This document shows positions 61,436 through 64,000 of a stretch of DNA of 64,000 nt, in pieces. The stretch is from Metellina segmentata. Taxonomy: Eukaryota; Arthropoda; Arachnida; Araneae; Tetragnathidae. Within the stretch, counting starts at the first letter, position 1; each line of letters begins with the position of its first letter. Position numbers and translations under genes: made by a program. The notes under the pieces are model-generated. The model was not told the origin of the DNA. It made no database searches and saw nothing but the letters and a program-made list of their open reading frames with translations. The stretch lies in contig OX375875.1 of NCBI GenBank assembly GCA_947359465.1, positions 59,087,981 to 59,151,980 of the forward strand, in the 5' to 3' direction.

Positions 61436-63546
61436 TACATTACTATTTGTGAAAATTGCAACACCGTGAAGGAATCGTGCAAATTAAATGAAACTTGCAG
61501 GAAGTGAAAAACAGGTTAGGATATGCAAATGATTAGAATTACAAAGCGCTCACTCATGTGTGGGCCGAGAAACACCCTCTAAACTTCCAAGTGAGCCATG
61601 TATAGAAGGCACTGTAAAGGTGCCTTGGAATGTGTTGTATCGTCCTTTGACTGGTGTAAATGATTGATTAGAAGTCAATATAACACGCAAAAACGCAGTG
61701 CCATACAAGCAACTAACGGAGTACGAACGGGGCTATATGATCAGCCTCCTTTAGGATGACTTTCGTATTGTGAAATCGCCACTCACACGGGGAGTAATAC
61801 CATAACAGTGATGCGTGTGTTCAAGAGATGGACCATGGAGAACCGGACAATACGAAACCCCCGCAAAGGGCCACGCAATATGACGTCAGATGGGACGAAG
61901 CTCATCCGCATGGCGGTGACGAACCGAGCAGCGTCCTCTCGTGTATTGGCACAACATTGGAGAACATCTACAGGTGTGTCATTGTCGGCCCCCACGGTTC
62001 GTCGATATCTGCTGCGCCATGCGCTACGTGCGAGGATTCTCTTGACGCTGAACCACCGACTCCTCCGGCTACAATTAGGGGTGCGACATTGACAGAAAAA
62101 CATCGACGTTCAAAATTACAACATCGATGTTGATATTACATAGCCCAAAAACTATCGAAGTTTTTAAGCATCGACGTTTTTAAAATAATTATTGTTAGTT
62201 ATTATTAATTAATTATTTATCAACCTATGGGGGAAACACAACAAACTTATTTTTTATTTACGGTAAATAAAAAATTTTGGGGCCTATAATTATTACATGC
62301 CCTAATATTTGTTATTTACAGTTTGTAAAAAAAAAAGAAGTTTGTTAACTTTCTCCACTTTAAATCGACTCCTTCTTATACTAACTATCCCACCAGTTAG
62401 GGAAAAAACTCTTTTTGGCCATCACTAACAAATTCTTAGTTATACGGTTATTTTTCTTAATTTTTACTATGATGCTTTTATTATTCAAAAATAAAACATC
62501 GACAACGGAAAAACATCGATGTTGAACAAACATAGGCTCCAATAAATCGATGGTAAATACATCAATATTTTTTTTATAAAACATCGACGGCGCATCCCTA
62601 CTTTTCAGACCCTTCACCCTTGGCCACTTTGGTAAGTAAGTATGTTCAATTACCGGTTATGAAAATTAAGCTACTTGGTTATATTTAAAACTTTTATAAT
62701 GGTACTTTTTTATTTAAAAATAAAACATCGACAAGAATTAGCATCGATGTTCAAAAAACATCGGTTCCAATACATCGACGTCGCATCCCTAGCTACAATG
62801 GGCTCGCCAACACAGCCAATGGCATGCCGATTGGCAACAAGTCGTCTTCTCAGTTGAGTCCCGCTACAATTTGGACAAAACAATGGTCGCGTACTCGTCA
62901 GACGCTAGAGGAGAACGCCTCCTCCCGGAGTTCTTATTCAGCGTCATAGTGGACGAACGTCTGGCGTTATGGTCTGGGGCCCTATTGGATATCATGGGTG
63001 AGATCTCGCCTACTCCAAATTGTGGGGACCCTGAACAGCGGACGCTACACCAGGGAAGTAGTAGAGACCGATGTCCTACCCATCCTGCAACACCCTCTCG
63101 GAGATGTATAACAGCTAGACAATGCCCGTCCACGTGTTGCTCGGAATGAACAAGACTTCTCAGGGCACTGCAGGATCAGCTTCTTCCATGACCAGCACGT
63201 TCCCCGGATATGTCGCCCATTGGGGATGTATGGGATTACATAGGACGGCGACTCGCTCGTCGGGCAGAGAGAACAGCTAAACTTTGGCATCAGATAGAGG
63301 CCATCTGGAATGCCCTTCCTCAGTATGACATTTAGAATCTGAATGATTCGATGCCACGACGTGTACAGGTTCTCATCACTGCACGTGCCTAGTGCACAAG
63401 ATATTGATTTTCGGAATTATTTTTGTTTCATTGCTCTGTATAAATTTGATCATTTATTTAAACAACTAGAAGTAATATGTGGAATAAATATCATTTATTT
63501 CTGATGATTCTTTAACAGCGTTGCAATTTTCACAAACAGTAGTGTA
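61436..63546 (+). mobile_element. second Tc1-like transposon, interrupted by a hAT MITE
   Basis: Terminal repeats TACATTACTATTTGTGAAAA and, inverted, TACACTACTGTTTGTGAAAA, followed by TTGCAAC; TA borders. About 1.39 kb without the insert. Plus-strand transposase remains: TIRNPRKGPRNMTSDGTKLI (helix-turn-helix), VVFSVESRYNLD after the insert, and LDNARPRVARNEQDFS near 63115. Frameshifts throughout; inactive. Confidence 0.88.
62076..62791. mobile_element. hAT-type MITE inside the Tc1 element
   Basis: Ends TAGGGGTGCGAC and, inverted, TAGGGATGCGACGTCGATG. Exact 8-bp duplication GCTACAAT at 62068-62075 and 62792-62799. The word AACATCGACG recurs. A second right end lies inside at 62583-62601. Confidence 0.9.
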
Positions 63547-64000
63547 CAAATTAGTCTTTATGAATGTTGTTGTGGTAGAACCTAGTCTCCTATTCGTTTG
63601 TGCTTGGGGGTTACAAATATAGCCATATTTTAATGAAAATTGACTCCAAGTATACACAAATGTTTAAAATACATTTGCTAGCTATATTCGGATATGAATT
63701 GCTACGGTATCAAAAGAAGGTTTCGTTTATTGCTTTTGGAAATGTAAGAGTGAACATCAACTAAAAACTTATGTATCGGTTTGGTTGGGAATATTTGAAA
63801 CAAGGATCACATTTAGCCAAGCTGCTCCAAACAATGTCAAGCAAATAGGCATAGGCAAAAGGAAGTTTTACTGATACAGAAGGGAGAATACACTTAGGGT
63901 AAGTTACAGACATCGCAATTATGTGTAAGAAAGTCGTCTTGTTTGAAGCTATCCCTAAGTCGGTGTTATATCATGGATGTATTTCTCTGTCTAAGCTTCT
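63547..64000. other. intergenic with reverse SINE-B
   Basis: At 63800-63900 the minus strand reads the SINE-B body (TTGGAGCAGCTTGGCTAAAT, CAGTAAAACTTCCTTTTGCC). Nothing else seen up to the window end. Confidence 0.6.

Overview
This window is AT-rich, intron-dense eukaryotic DNA. Two multi-exon protein genes with GT-AG introns, tRNA-derived SINEs, Tc1/mariner, hAT, Tigger and Helitron-like repeats, and an RNase H-bearing non-LTR retrotransposon indicate an arthropod nuclear genome. The insect-like rdgB gene structure and repeat content fit a chelicerate, probably a spider, but that last step is inference.

Region 1-36.5 kb (+ strand): nearly all of a retinal degeneration B / PITPNM (Nir) gene. 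Twenty coding exons (2358-35351) join in frame to 1,258 residues; only the first coding exon, expected to hold about 26 residues, lies left of the window. Domain order is PITP, FFAT, DDHD, LNS2. The protein moves phosphatidylinositol and phosphatidic acid at ER-plasma membrane contact sites. Its introns are full of SINEs, MITEs, a Tc1 fragment, a Tigger fragment and Helitron-like copies.

Region 36.8-46.5 kb (- strand): a complete six-exon GPATCH3 gene (483 residues), convergent with rdgB. Candidate poly(A) signals of the two genes are about 340 bp apart.

Region 46.7-64 kb: intergenic repeats. A Tc1-like element (46731-52239) contains a 4.1-kb non-LTR retrotransposon with a 12-bp target duplication. 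Then come a hAT MITE with an 8-bp duplication (54947-55485), a Helitron-like element (55651-57222), a 3.4-kb hAT/ZMYM1-like element (57532-60952), and a second Tc1 element (61436-63546) interrupted by a hAT MITE with an 8-bp duplication.

I found no CRISPR array, operon, true tRNA or rRNA gene, or new defence system. The most checkable observations are the nested insertions with exact duplications, a GC-AG intron and an intron-split FFAT motif in rdgB, a Tigger end 30 bp from an rdgB exon, and two related CTAGT-ended repeats in introns of the two neighbouring genes. Coordinates of repeats without an exact target duplication are approximate.
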